NCBI RefSeq assembly: GCF_963082655.1
Contig: NC_081552.1
Span: 57,764,561-57,828,560, forward strand
DNA from: Stomoxys calcitrans
Lineage: Eukaryota > Arthropoda > Insecta > Diptera > Muscidae
DNA: 64,000 bases
Direction of reading: 5' to 3'
Shown piece after piece: positions 1 to 10,856 of the stretch. Made by a program: the position numbers and the translations under genes. The first letter of the stretch is position 1. Each line of letters starts with the position of its first letter. A model generated the notes under the pieces. That model searched no databases. It saw only the letters and a program-made list of their open reading frames with translations, and was not told the DNA's origin.

Positions 1-1419
1 CATACAAGTCGCATTTATTGTCCGATTTCGCTGAAATTTGGAATAGCTAGTTGTGTTTGGCTCCTCCACATCTCTGTTCAATACGGCCCGGATCGGTCCA
101 GATTCGGATGGTGCTGCCATGTATACCAATCTACCGACATAAGTTCTTGGGACCATAAAAGAACGTTTATTACCCGACTTCGCAGTGGGCTGTGATAAAC
201 TCTTCGAAGTGTTCAAAATGGCCCACATTGGTCTATATTTAGATGTTGCTGCCATATAGACCGATCACACGAATTAAGCTCTTGGACCTACAACATGCGT
301 AATTATTGTCCGATTTCGAAGAATTTTTTAACAGTGAACTCTTTTGAGCTCTTCTACGTCCATGCCCTAGGCTCAGGTCGGCCTACATTTGAATATAGCT
401 ACCATATACAAAGGATGGGGCATACTCATTTCGTCACTCCGTTTGTAACACATCGAAATATTGATCAGAGACCCAATAAAGTATATATTATCTTAATAGT
501 CTTGACATTCTTAGTCGATCTAGCCATATCCATCCGTCCGTCGAAAGCACGCTAACCTTGGATGGATTTAAGCTAGGTGCTTGAAATTTTACATAAACAC
601 TTCTTATTGGTGCAGGTCGGTTGGGATTGTAGGTGGGCCAGATCGGTTCATAACCTGATATACCTCCCATTCAAACCAATTTCACATGTTGACTTCTTGA
701 GCTGCTAGAGGGCTTATTATCTGATTTGGCTGAAATATTGCAAGAAGTGTTTTGTTCTCACTTCTAATAACTGGGTCAAGTATGGTTCAAGTCGGTTTAT
801 AACCTGACATAGCTCCCATATAATCCGATCTCGGAACTTGACTTCGTGAGGTTTTAGAGGGCGCAATTATTTTTCGATTTGGCTGAACGACGACTTCATG
901 TATGACCTTTAACATACGTGTTAAATATGGCCTAGATGGGTCCATAACCTGATATAGCTCCAATATAAAAAGATCTCTCAATTTTATTTCGTGAACCACT
1001 TTAGGGCGCAATTCTTATCCGATTTGGCTGAAATTTCGCACAATGAATTCCACTTTGGTCTTCAACAGCCAAATATAAGTATGAAATTCTTATCATTATT
1101 CTTTGTTTGTCTATTAAGAGATGTTGGCCAAAGAACTTGCCAAATGCGATCCATGGTGGAGGGAATATAAGATTCGGCCCAGCCGAACTTAGCAGGCTTT
1201 AATTTGTTGACTGATGAATTCGGTACAATGAGTTGTGTTAGACCTTAACATAGCCTTCCTGAATATAGTGGAGATCGGACTATATTCGGATATAGCTGCT
1301 ATGGGTTCATAAATGATGCATATTTCACCGCAATATGACGAACTGGGGTTAATATATATATTCGAGGTAGTGGGTGTCCAATGTACGACCCGACCGAACT
1401 TAATGTTTTTTTACTTGTT
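1..1419 (+). mobile_element. Family B HINE/DINE-1-like element, left end outside window
   Basis: Core repeats with 'gctgccatatagaccgat' run from the window start. The element resumes after 1208 and ends in a degraded B tail (hairpin cgacccgaccgaactt, then tttttttacttgtt). It is split by a family A copy at about 410-1208. The short ORFs here are translations of core repeats, not genes. Confidence 0.7.
410..1208 (+). mobile_element. Family A HINE nested inside the family B copy
   Basis: The degraded head has 'aggatggggcatactcattt' and 'gtcgatctagccatatcc', with a short GTCY remnant (ccatccgtccgtcg). A-type core repeats follow. The tail reads ccatggtggaggg, then ggcccagccgaacttagcag and ttaatttgtt. 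Family B sequence resumes directly afterwards, so A inserted into B. Confidence 0.7.
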
Positions 1420-2503
1420 TTTGTTTTAAAAGAAAATGACGATAAGATTTTTTTCAAACAATAAATAAACATAAATAAGCATGAAACATGAACAAATGTT
1501 TAAAATATTAATTTTTTGAGAAATCGTATATTTTATTAGCCCCACTTGCGTCATAAGTCAGGTCCAAGTGTTTTAATACCCTTTACTATAATATTCAGCT
1601 ATAAAAGGATATATACTCCACACGCTATGATTTTTGGCATTTATTTAAGTCATCAACCAAAACCTGCCATAAATATAAATTCCACTTGCTATAAATTCCA
1701 CTGATTCACACGCCTGCCAAAAGATGGAACTATTTTCTATTGGCTGGAAAATGGACAAAATGAAAACACTCGACCTTGAACTCATTTTTTTATTTTATTT
1801 TAAGTATGTTGACTTCAATATGTTGACCAGACTTTACCATGGAATCATGGGCTACGTCGATACCTTTGGCCAATGTCATCTGTTTTAGACCAAATAATAC
1901 TTAAGTCTTTATTCATATTGATCAATTATTTATAAATAACGCATTTCTCTTTCCATAACCTCTAATGGAAAAATGTACATCAATATGCACCTAGACATAT
2001 TTGCTTATTGTGACACCAAAGGAACTGGAGAAAGAAGACAAGTCCTCAAAGAAACAAGAATCTAAAGTGGAACTTCTACATACTGTTTTCTAATCTAATA
2101 TCAACATTACATTTTTATAGAAAACTTTTCTGAAATTTGTGTGTTTTAATTATTTTTTTACCTTTAGGTAAATAAACAAAAAATTAGCGATTTAGCTCTA
2201 ATTGTGTTTACCTTGTCAGCATTTGAATTTAACATAAAATTATGTTAAAATTTAAATTTCACTCATACCAGCTATTTGAAACTTTAGCTTATAAAATATA
2301 AATACTTTAGAATATAAAATCCACATGCTATAAATCTTGGTATTTATTAAATTCATCAACCAAAACTTTCTATAAAATTATAATCCACTTACCATAAAAT
2401 GATATCCACAAAACTTTAGTACACAAATATTACAAAAGATGGAGCTGTCTTATAAGGACCAGCTTAGACTAAAATTTGAGTCAAACGACCTTTAACTCTA
2501 TTT
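1420..2503. repeat. AT-rich spacer with two diverged family C segments
   Basis: No gene is seen. About 1585-1900 and 2270-2500 share phrases such as 'catcaaccaaaacctgccataaa' shortened forms, 'ccacttgctataaa' and 'aaaagatgga' with each other and with 8.8-10.8 kb. This suggests an old, undefined interspersed repeat (family C). Confidence 0.4.
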
Positions 2504-3415
2504 TCATACCCACCATTTGCAACACATCGCAATATCAATTTCAGACAAGTACAAAGTATATATATTTCGGATGGTCGTAAAATTCTACGACGATTTGACG
2601 ATGTCCGTTAGTGTGTACATCTGTTGTAATCACTGCACAGCCTTCAAAATTGAAATATTGAGCAGAAATGTTTTACAGACCCGTATGTCTCTAATACGCA
2701 GATTAATTTCTTGAACTAGCCAAATCGGATAATATTTGGATTTAGCTGCTTATAGACCGATGTTCCGATTGAGGATCTTGAGCTCATAAAATTCGTTTTT
2801 ATTATCCGATTTGGATTTGGAACAGGGCCCGCGATATTCGAACCGAATGTAGTCCATATGGGGCCAAATTTACATATAGCTGCCATACAGACCGATCTGC
2901 GCATTTCGGTCCTTAAGCTAAAATTTGGAACATTGAGTTGCGGCAGAGCACCCAATATTTGAACGGAGTATGGTTCAGATCGGACCATATTTGCATATAG
3001 CTGCCATATAGGCTGATTTGTGGATTCTGGAACTTAAGCTCATAAAAGCTGATTTTATCACTCGATTTCTCTGAAATTTGGAGCAGTACCATGGGCAAGG
3101 CCACTCGATATTTGAACCGAGTATGGTCCATATCAGGTCAGGATACAGCTGCCATATGAATTGATCGGCCGACAAAGGGTCTTAAGCGAGTAAGAGACAC
3201 ATTTTTTATCCAATTTCACTGAAATTGGAACAGTGAGTGGGATTTGGCAGCCCTATATCCGAGCCAAATATGCTTCACTTCAGATCGCATTTGTATACAG
3301 CTGCCACCGATCTGACTGAAATTCGGAACAGTGAATTTCAGTAGAATATGGTCGAGATCAAACCATATTTGAATATAGCTGCAATATAGACCGAAATGCA
3401 ATGCAATTCAACAAG
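2504..3415 (+). mobile_element. Degenerate family B HINE, tail lost
   Basis: The head reads 'catacccaccatttgcaac' and 'gacaagtacaaagtatata', with a GTCY remnant (gatgtccgttagtgtg). About five diverged core repeats with 'atagctgccatat' follow. The hairpin and CTTGTT tail are missing, so this copy is truncated at its 3' end. Confidence 0.6.
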
Positions 3416-3704
3416 GGAAAATTGCAAGTTCTTAATAAGTTTTACTCATCTGTGGCATATAGTCCATGAACTTGGGTTTAGGAAGTCACTTTACTTAGCC
3501 AAGTTTTTTCCCAACAATTTCAATATTCCTATAGCAAACAACGTTTTTATTTATCCAATATAAGTTTGAGTTCAACATTTGCTACAAACTTACATTCTTC
3601 AAATTGAATAAATATTCGTTAAAAATAGTTTACGAATTTACCAAATTTAGTAGTATTGAAATAATTTAATTGAAATACATGATTTAGTATAAAATATTGT
3701 TAAA
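3416..3704. other. AT-rich spacer, no gene seen
   Basis: Anonymous sequence with no recognisable ORF, repeat end or RNA gene. Confidence 0.5.
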
Positions 3705-4300
3705 AACCAGTAAGGAAAGGCTAAATTCAGGCGGAGCCGACTATATAATACTCTACACCTACCCTACAATTATAAATTCGGGAAATAGATAATTAATAAA
3801 TAGATGATAAATAAATATGAATTCGGGAAATAGGTACCTGAACCTACTTTTTCCGAACAGATAGTTTGAAAATAGTTGTTACTACGGCCACATGGGTGCA
3901 AATCTGGCGACAAAAATATATATGGGAGCGACATTAAAATCTGAAACGATTTTCATGAAATCTTGCAGAAGTATTAAGATCAGTTGAAAATTGCGTTTAT
4001 TGCGTCTTATAAGTTTAAACCTGGCGAAATATTTATAGGAGATATTTCCAAATCTGAGCCGATTATAATGAAAATTTGCATATATGTTAAGATGAGTATA
4101 TACATATATATGGGAGCTGTATCCAAATCTGACCCGATTTTAATGAAATCTTGCAGATATGTTAAAATCAGTATCAAAACACTCCATGCCAAATTTTGTG
4201 CAGATCAGTTGAAAATTAAAGATACTACGGCCATTTAAGTGCAAATCGGGCGATACATATATATGGAAGCTATATCTAAATCTGAACCGATTTTTACCAA
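3705..4300 (-). mobile_element. Family D HINE-like element (distinct hairpin)
   Basis: It begins with a tail-like end (agtaaggaaaggctaaattc) beside the imperfect palindrome 'ttcaggcggagccgact', then 'tatataatactctacacc'. Core repeats carry 'atatatgggagctatatc' and 'aaatctgaaccgatttt'. On the minus strand the tail reads hairpin, then TTAGCCTTTCCTTACT, parallel to families A and B. The head is absent. The small ORFs at 3984-4238 are core-repeat translations. Confidence 0.55.
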
Positions 4301-4943
4301 AGCAATTGCGTTTGTCCTTGTGACGTACGCAAAATTTCTGACTATTGGACAACAAGTACGACCTGTAGATTGATTACAAGAATAAATGGACTCACACACG
4401 GATATGGTCATTAACCATTCCAAGCATTGCCCATCTGTATGTGCCCGCCGACGACAAGGCGCCATTCCATGTGCGTGCACTAATATACACACAGGTAACA
4501 CCTAAAAACAAAGCAAACCAAACTCGTGTTGAACAAACAGTAATTACAATGCTCAGTCTGATGTAAGCATTCTCCAAAAATAGTCATGAACGGAAAAAAA
4601 TTTAAATAGGGTAAAAACTTTAAATACAATAAGCAAGGTAAATTTGGCGAGGGATAATATACCTATCTTCCTTCTGGAAGATAGGAATATTATCCGGATT
4701 TCACTTTTATTGGTAAGTGTTAGACTGAAAATAAAACTATGTAATCGTCTATACTTCTATATATACTTAAAACTTTATTTCTTTTTCAACAGCCAATAAA
4801 ACCAGCTTACTCTTTTGCGATTTATTTACAATCGGAAATGTTTCGAAAGCCATTGAAAACTAAAATTGAGAACATTTCTATGTTGATAGATAATATATGT
4901 GAAATGTATATAGCAACGTGTAAACGTGAAATATATTAATAAA
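4301..4943. other. Spacer, no gene seen
   Basis: Mostly single-copy-looking sequence. Around 4660-4700 there is a small inverted motif (ctatcttccttctggaagatag). The ORFs on the minus strand (4235-4577) overlap one another in different frames and show no recognisable domain. Confidence 0.4.
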
Positions 4944-5610
4944 AACAAGTAAAACCGTGCTAAGTTCGGCCGGGCCGAATCTTATATACCCTCCACCACG
5001 GATCGCATTTGTCGAGTCCTTTTCCCGGCATCTCTTCTTAGGCAAAAAAGGTTATGAACCGATTCGAACCTTATTTGACACAGTTGTTGAAAGTAAGAAT
5101 AAAATACGTCAAGCTAAATTTCAGCCAAATCGGATAGGATTGCGCCCTCTAGAAGCTCAAGAAGTCAAGTCCCCAGATCTGTTTATATGACAGCTATATC
5201 AGATTATTAGCCGATTTGAACCATACTAGGCACAGTTGTTGGGCATCATAACAAAATATTACGTGAAAAAATTCATTAAAATCGGATAAGAATTGCGCCC
5301 TTTAGAGGCTCAAGAAGCCAAGACCCAAGATCGGTTTATATAGCAGCTATATCAAAACATGGACCAATAGGGCCCATATAAAAATACTACACTAATAAGA
5401 AGTATTTGTGCAAAATTTCAAGCGGCTAGCTTTATTCCTTCGGAAATTAGCGTGCTTTCGACAGACAGACGGACGGACATAGCTAGATCGACATAAAATG
5501 TCGCGACGATCAAGAATATATATACTTTATGGGGTCTCAGACAATTATTTCGAGTAGTTACAAACAGAATGACGAAATTAGTATACCCCCCATCCTATGG
5601 TGGAGGGTAT
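4944..5610 (-). mobile_element. Family A HINE, reverse, first of a head-to-tail pair
   Basis: Tail and hairpin (aacaagtaaaaccgtgctaa, ttcggccgggccgaa) are at the left. Core repeats follow, then an inverted GTCY block (gacagacagacggacggaca). The head inverted repeat 'atggtggagggtata' ends at 5610. Both ends are present and the core is short, about three units. Confidence 0.75.
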
Positions 5611-6300
5611 AACAAGTAAAAGCGTGCTAAGTTCGGCCGGGCAGAATCTTATATACCCTACACCATAGATCACATTTGCCAAGTTCTTTGCCCGGCATCT
5701 CATTTTATATAAAACAAGTTATTGGCCCGGCATCTCTTCATAGGCAAACAAAGGAGAATGATAACAATTGCGTCCTATATGGGCTCAAGAAGTAAAATCA
5801 GAAAATGGGTTTATATGGGAGCTACATCAGCTTGTAAGTCGATTTGGACCATACTCAGCACAGTTGATAAAAGAAATAACAAGACACCTCATACAAAACT
5901 TTAACCACATTGGATAAGAATTGCGCCGTCTAGAGGCTCAAGATGTCAGAATTCCAGATCGGTTTATATGGCAGTTATATCAGGTTATGAACCGATTTTG
6001 ACCATACTTGAAAGTCATTACAAAACACCACAAACAAATTTCAGCAAAATCGGATTAGAATCGGATTAGTCTAGAGGCTCAATAAGTCAAGATCCTAGAT
6101 CGGTTTATATGACAGCTATATCAAAACATATAACCGATGTGACCCATTTACAATCCCAACCGACCTACCCTAATAGTAAGTATTTGTGCAAAATTTCAAG
6201 CCCCTAGCTTTACTCTATCCAAAGATAGACGGACGGACTTGGCTAGATCGACTTAATAGGGTATTCGACCACTATTTCAATGTGTTACATCGAAAGTTGA
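5611..6300 (-). mobile_element. Family A HINE, reverse, directly abutting the previous copy
   Basis: The tail (aacaagtaaaagcgtgctaa) starts exactly where the preceding head ends. Core repeats run to a degraded GTCY block (gatagacggacggac). The head terminus is missing after 'cgaccactatttcaatgtg'. Confidence 0.7.
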
Positions 6301-6849
6301 GGATTTATTAACCTATTTTTCATCAAAGGGAATGCCTCCTTAAAAACTTGGAAAATTGATCATCATAAATTAATAGCCTGTTTGTGGACCTCAAACTTTA
6401 ATCCAGACGAACTAAAAACAATCGCTCGAAATCGAATCGAACGTATATGTGGAATTAAATTTTTCGCCGGCACATACGCAAGTCAATGTTTTCATTTTTA
6501 TTGTACATGCTTACGATTTTGGAATTGCCATAGGGGTATTTTTTCGATTTCTCCTGATCTACTACCAATATGTATATACGATTGTGCAACTATGTTGTGA
6601 AATTTGTATAATTTCACTTCTTTTTTGCTAAAGAATGGTTTTAACATTTGTTTTGCATTTTTGACAACTGTTACGATGTTCATGAACCCATTTTTGTATG
6701 GAAATGCGTACGTTTTTGTTCGGTTTGTCGTTCGATAAATTCTTCGTTTAAAATGAGATACACAAACCGAAATCAGTTTTTTGTTCGTTTGCAGTACAAA
6801 GGAATGCCTGCGTTTGATGTCGACAAACCGGCTATAAGCTCGCAAATCT
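6301..6849. other. Spacer, no gene supported
   Basis: A 115-codon minus-strand ORF (6498-6845) is open, but it shows no recognisable domain and has an overlapping open plus-strand frame. It is not called as a gene. Confidence 0.35.
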
Positions 6850-7072
6850 TTGGCTCTAATCTTAACAAGTAAAAACGTGTTAAGTTCTACCGTGCCGAAC
6901 TTTGGATACCCACCACCAAGGATATTTTATTTTATTATAACTCCACTACTACTACTATCTTTGGCTCTAATCTTAACAAGTAAAAACGTGTTAAGTTCTA
7001 CCGTGCCGAACTTTGGATACCCACCACCAAGGATATCTTAATCATCCTATTTTATTATAACTCCACTACTAT
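6850..7072. repeat. 111-bp direct duplication of HINE tail plus flank
   Basis: The block 'ttggctctaatcttaacaag' and following tail, hairpin and 'ggatacccaccaccaaggat' occur at 6850 and again 111 bp later. The copies include about 14 bp of sequence outside the element, so the duplication arose after insertion or during a second insertion at the same site. Confidence 0.75.
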
Positions 7073-7820
7073 ATCCATATTTTACTCAGGTCCCGAAAAA
7101 TCATATACAAGCAATAGTTTCAGTGAAACCAGGCAATAAATCAGCTTTTTATGGGTTTAAGACACTAAATTGAAAAATCGGTCTATATGGCAGCTATATT
7201 TATATAGTCTGATTTTATTCATATTCGGCTCGTATGTCGGTAGGCATGAAACAACTCACTATTTCAAATTTCAACGTATATAGTTTCAAAATATCGTCCG
7301 ATCTGAAACATATTTAGGTCGGATGTGGAGAAAATTCAAATTTCAAATTTCAGCAAAATCGGGCTATAAATAAAGCTTTTATGGGCTTCAGACCTTTAAC
7401 GGGCAGATTGGTCTATATGGCAGCTGTATCTAAATATAGTCCGATCTGAACCATATTTTGGTCGGATACTGGGATGCTTAAAAAATAAAGCTTTTATGGG
7501 CATCAGACCCTTTGTCGGTTGATCGGTCTATATGACAGCTATATCCAAATATGGTCTGTTTTGGCTCGCTCAAGAACTTAATCTGCGTGCAGCAAAAAGA
7601 CATATCTGTGCCAAATTTCAGCCCAATATCTTAATTTTTGGAAGGCTGTAAAGTGATTACAACAGACGGACGGTCAGACACACGACATGGTTAAATCGTC
7701 TTAGAATTTTACGACGATCCGAAATATATACACTTTGTAGGGTCGGAAATGGATATTTCGATGTGTTGCAAACGGAATGACTAAATGAATATACCCCCTA
7801 TCCTATGGTGGTGGGTATAA
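6864..7820 (-). mobile_element. Family B HINE, reverse, with duplicated tail
   Basis: Tail 'aacaagtaaaaacgtgttaa' and hairpin 'ttctaccgtgccgaa' appear twice, at 6864 and about 6975. Core repeats carry 'tatatggcagctatat'. The inverted GTCY block is 'acagacggacggtcagac'. The head end 'ctatggtggtgggtata' closes at 7820. Confidence 0.7.
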
Positions 7821-7895
7821 GAATTAGCACAAACATTTTGTCAGTGTGGGGCACAATTATTTGGCTGAAAATTTAAACTTGGTATTGGCTATTGT

Positions 7896-7955
7896 TTTTA
7901 TACCCACCACCCTATAATGTAATACTAATCGTTTATAACCCCTCGAAATATTCGG

Positions 7956-8001
<46 letters not shown>

Positions 8002-8578
8002 TTGATCGCCTCGACGTTCTGAGTCGATCTAGCCATGTCCGTCCATCTGTCGAATCATTAAAATTTTGCACAGATGCTTAGTATTGATGTAGGTCTTTGA
8101 TATTGCAAACGATTTGATTTATTGAGCCCTAACAAGCCGAAATTTTTGTCCGATTTGGCTGAAATTTCGCACGCTGTGTTTTTTTTATGACTTCCAACAA
8201 CTTTGCTAAGTACGATCTGAATCGGTCTATAACTTGATGTAGCTCCCATATAGACCGATCTCCAATAAGTCAATTAGCCCTTACAAGACGCAATTTTTGT
8301 CCGATTTGGCTGAAATTGAGCATATAGTGATGTGTCATGACTTTCAGCAAATGTGGCAAGCATGGTCAAAATCGGCCTATAACCTGATATAGCTCCCATA
8401 TAAACCGGTCTCTCGATTATCCTTGTTCGGTTCCTAGAAGCTACAATTTTTGCTGGTTTGGTTCGGTATGTAAAATAAAATAATGCAGTTCAACTAAATT
8501 AAGTTTACATAAATTTTTAAGCATGGTGGGGGGTTTCCAAGATTCGGCCCGGCCGAACTTAGCACACTTTTACTTGTT
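7896..8578 (+). mobile_element. Family A-like HINE, forward, with (TA)n in the head
   Basis: The head starts tttttatacccaccaccc. GTCY block: 'catgtccgtccatctgtcg'. Three A-type core repeats follow. The tail is ggcccggccgaacttagcac then acttttacttgtt, ending at 8578. The (TA)n tract lies where other copies read 'aagtatatatattcttgatc'. Confidence 0.75.
7957..7999. repeat. (TA)n microsatellite
   Basis: About 21 uninterrupted TA units inside the head of the HINE at 7896-8578. Confidence 0.95.
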
Positions 8579-8647
8579 ACTCTAATCATGATGAGTACAG
8601 TCCATCTGTATCTGTAAATGTATCTCCTATATATTTCAAAATATCAT

Positions 8648-8724
8648 TCAAAGAACGTGTCAAATTCGATCCATGTTGGAGGATGTAATAGATTCGGCCC
8701 GGCCGAACATAACGCGCTTTTACT
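8648..8724 (+). mobile_element. Solo HINE A tail fragment
   Basis: Only the 3' terminus survives: 'aattcgatccatgttggagg', hairpin ggcccggccgaac, and 'ataacgcgcttttact'. No core or head is present. Confidence 0.65.
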
Positions 8725-8864
8725 ATTTTTACCAATGTACTATCGAATGGTATCGTCGTATTACGATGGTATCAGCTTGATTATATGAACCTTAGCATGC
8801 TTAAGGTTCTTTGCCATTTACTTTTGCTAAAAAAGGATATGAAATCCACTAGCTATAAGAAGGG

Positions 8865-9550
8865 ACTCTCATTTAGTTCACCAACCCTACATCCTATAAA
8901 ATTATAATCCACTTACTATAAAATATGATCCAAAAGCTTTAGTTGAGATATCTTCTACAAGATGGGGCTTGCTTAGATGCACCGATTTATATCACAGGAA
9001 TATCGGAACTCAATATATATTCATCCATTAACCAAAATACTTGGACATTGAGCCAATAGCACTGAGAGAAGCAAATAGAAAAGGAATTAATTTAGGGAAA
9101 ATTTTCTATTTTGAAGTATTCAAACATTAATATCGTTTTTTTGCGAGTTTTAGAACATATTCTAGCTCGATATTCAATGTTTTCTATTAAAGAATAGCTT
9201 AGCAAATAAATTATAAAAGTTAAGCATGTGTGTGCTGTTTTTCTAAACATTTTAACTGGCATGGTGGATCCCGATTTCCGACACGCCATGTATCTTCATC
9301 AACACCTTTGGCATATTAAGGTGTTCTGCATACCCAACGACTATTGATTACGGTGTAGAGCACGCTTTTGTTTTGAACAGGGCTCAATAAGTCCTCTAAC
9401 TCTCCTTAGCGCAATAAGAGAAAAGAAAGCCTTACTTTCCACTATTCCGATACAAAGTAATCATCAATTCTAAGAACAACAAACACATTAAGATTATCAA
9501 ACTCGTGTTGCTGTGTACTTCAACATGCTTTGAATGTCACTACAAGTTCT
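8865..9550. repeat. Anonymous 0.7-kb tandem duplication, copy 1 (contains family C)
   Basis: Begins 'actctcatttagttcacc' and matches 9564-10250 along its length with scattered mismatches and small indels. Shared landmarks are 'caaaatacttggacattg', 'caacgactattga' and 'catcaattctaagaacaac'. No coding frame is conserved between copies. Confidence 0.75.
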
Positions 9551-9563
9551 TTTTATGCTAGTT

Positions 9564-10250
9564 ACTCTCATTTAGTTCACCAACCCTACATCCTATAAAA
9601 TTGTAATCCACTTACTATAAAATAAGATTCATAAGCTTTAGTTAAGATATCTTCTACAAGATGGAGCTCGCATATATGCACCGATTAACATCACAGGGCA
9701 ATCGATACTCAACACATATTCATCCAATAACCAAAATACTTGGACATTGAACCAATAGCACTGAAAAAAGCAAATAGAAAATGAAAAGAGTTTGGGACAA
9801 TTTTCTTTTTTGATGAATTCAAACTTTTACAAAGTCTTTTTCGTGATTTTTCGAATTTATTCCAGTTCGAGATCATATTCAATGCTTTCTATTCAAAGAA
9901 TAGCATAGCAAATAACTTAAAGGAGTTAGACAAAATTGTGCTGTTTTTCAAAACACTTTGGCAGGCATGTAGGATCGCGATTTCTGATACGACATGTATC
10001 TTCATCAACACCTTTTTCGAATGGATTAAGAACTCTACAAACCCAACGACTATTGAGTATGGTGTAGAGCACGCTTTTGTTTGGCAAAAAGGGCTCAATA
10101 AGTATTCTAACTCTTCTTAGTGCAGTAAGAAAGAAAAAAGCCCTACTTTCCACTATTCCAATACAAACTAGTCATCAATTCTAAGAACAACAAACGCATC
10201 GATATTGTCAAACTCGTTTTGTTATGCACTTCTTTGAATGTCACTGTAAG
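9564..10250. repeat. Anonymous 0.7-kb tandem duplication, copy 2
   Basis: Offset from copy 1 is 699-704 bp. The small ORFs at 9889-10153 are not conserved in copy 1, so I do not call a gene. A short family C relative recurs at about 10640-10805. Confidence 0.75.
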
Positions 10251-10317
10251 CGCAAGTGGCAGTCCTAGTTGTACACCCCACAGTCCACCTGGTTATCTAA
10301 TTGAAACCATCCGTATA

Positions 10318-10540
10318 GCAGTCTATATAACTTCTATTACCAGAGATATGTATTTCCAATAGGGTTTATCAGAAATCAAAGTACTTTTTATCAAAAAGCG
10401 GCTAAGGCAATATTTAATCCACACTGCCTGGAAAATCCGGCAATGCCTGATAACACAGTACCTATAGCCGCCGCATGACCAGAAAGAATGCTCGCTTTGC
10501 CTCAAAGTGGTAGTCACAGCAATTTGAAAATATAATTTGC
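10318..10540 (-). pseudogene. LINE fragment (segment after reverse transcriptase)
   Basis: A minus-strand reading here (WSCGGYRYCVI ... LSRFLIKS ... YISLVIEV) aligns by eye with the LINE ORF at 44973-45389 (WSCGGYGHCVI ... LSHFLIKR ... IYLVTEV). This is the stretch between the reverse transcriptase C-terminus and the RNase H domain of an RNase H-bearing non-LTR element. No catalytic motif is present. The copy is a dead, truncated scrap. Confidence 0.55.
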
Positions 10541-10856
10541 ATCAAAAGATATCAAAATTATGTTTTTATAGACAATTTGTTTGAAAATTAGTTTTATTCA
10601 GTTTTACTTGCCGCCGTGTCGCCATTTTTCGTGTCCTTATTATGCATAAGGATCTTTGCCATAAAGTCTTGATAGAAGTATATAAAATCCACTTGCTATA
10701 GTTACCTTTATTTAGTTCACCAACCTTATATCCTATAAAATTAAAATACACTTGCTATACAATAAGATCCACATGGGCTTAGTTGACCTATCCTCTACAA
10801 CATGGAGCTATTTTCTGTGGGTCGATTAACTTTGATTATCCTGCTATCAAATTTTC
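10541..10856. repeat. Spacer with a family C segment
   Basis: About 10640-10805 repeats the family C phrases 'tagttcaccaacc', 'atcctataaaatta' and 'tctacaacatggagct'. No gene is seen. Confidence 0.45.

Noticed and set aside
6498..6845. 115-codon minus-strand ORF in an intergenic stretch
   Set aside because: No domain or signal is recognised, and overlapping ORFs on the other strand are of similar length. Composition is as in the spacer.
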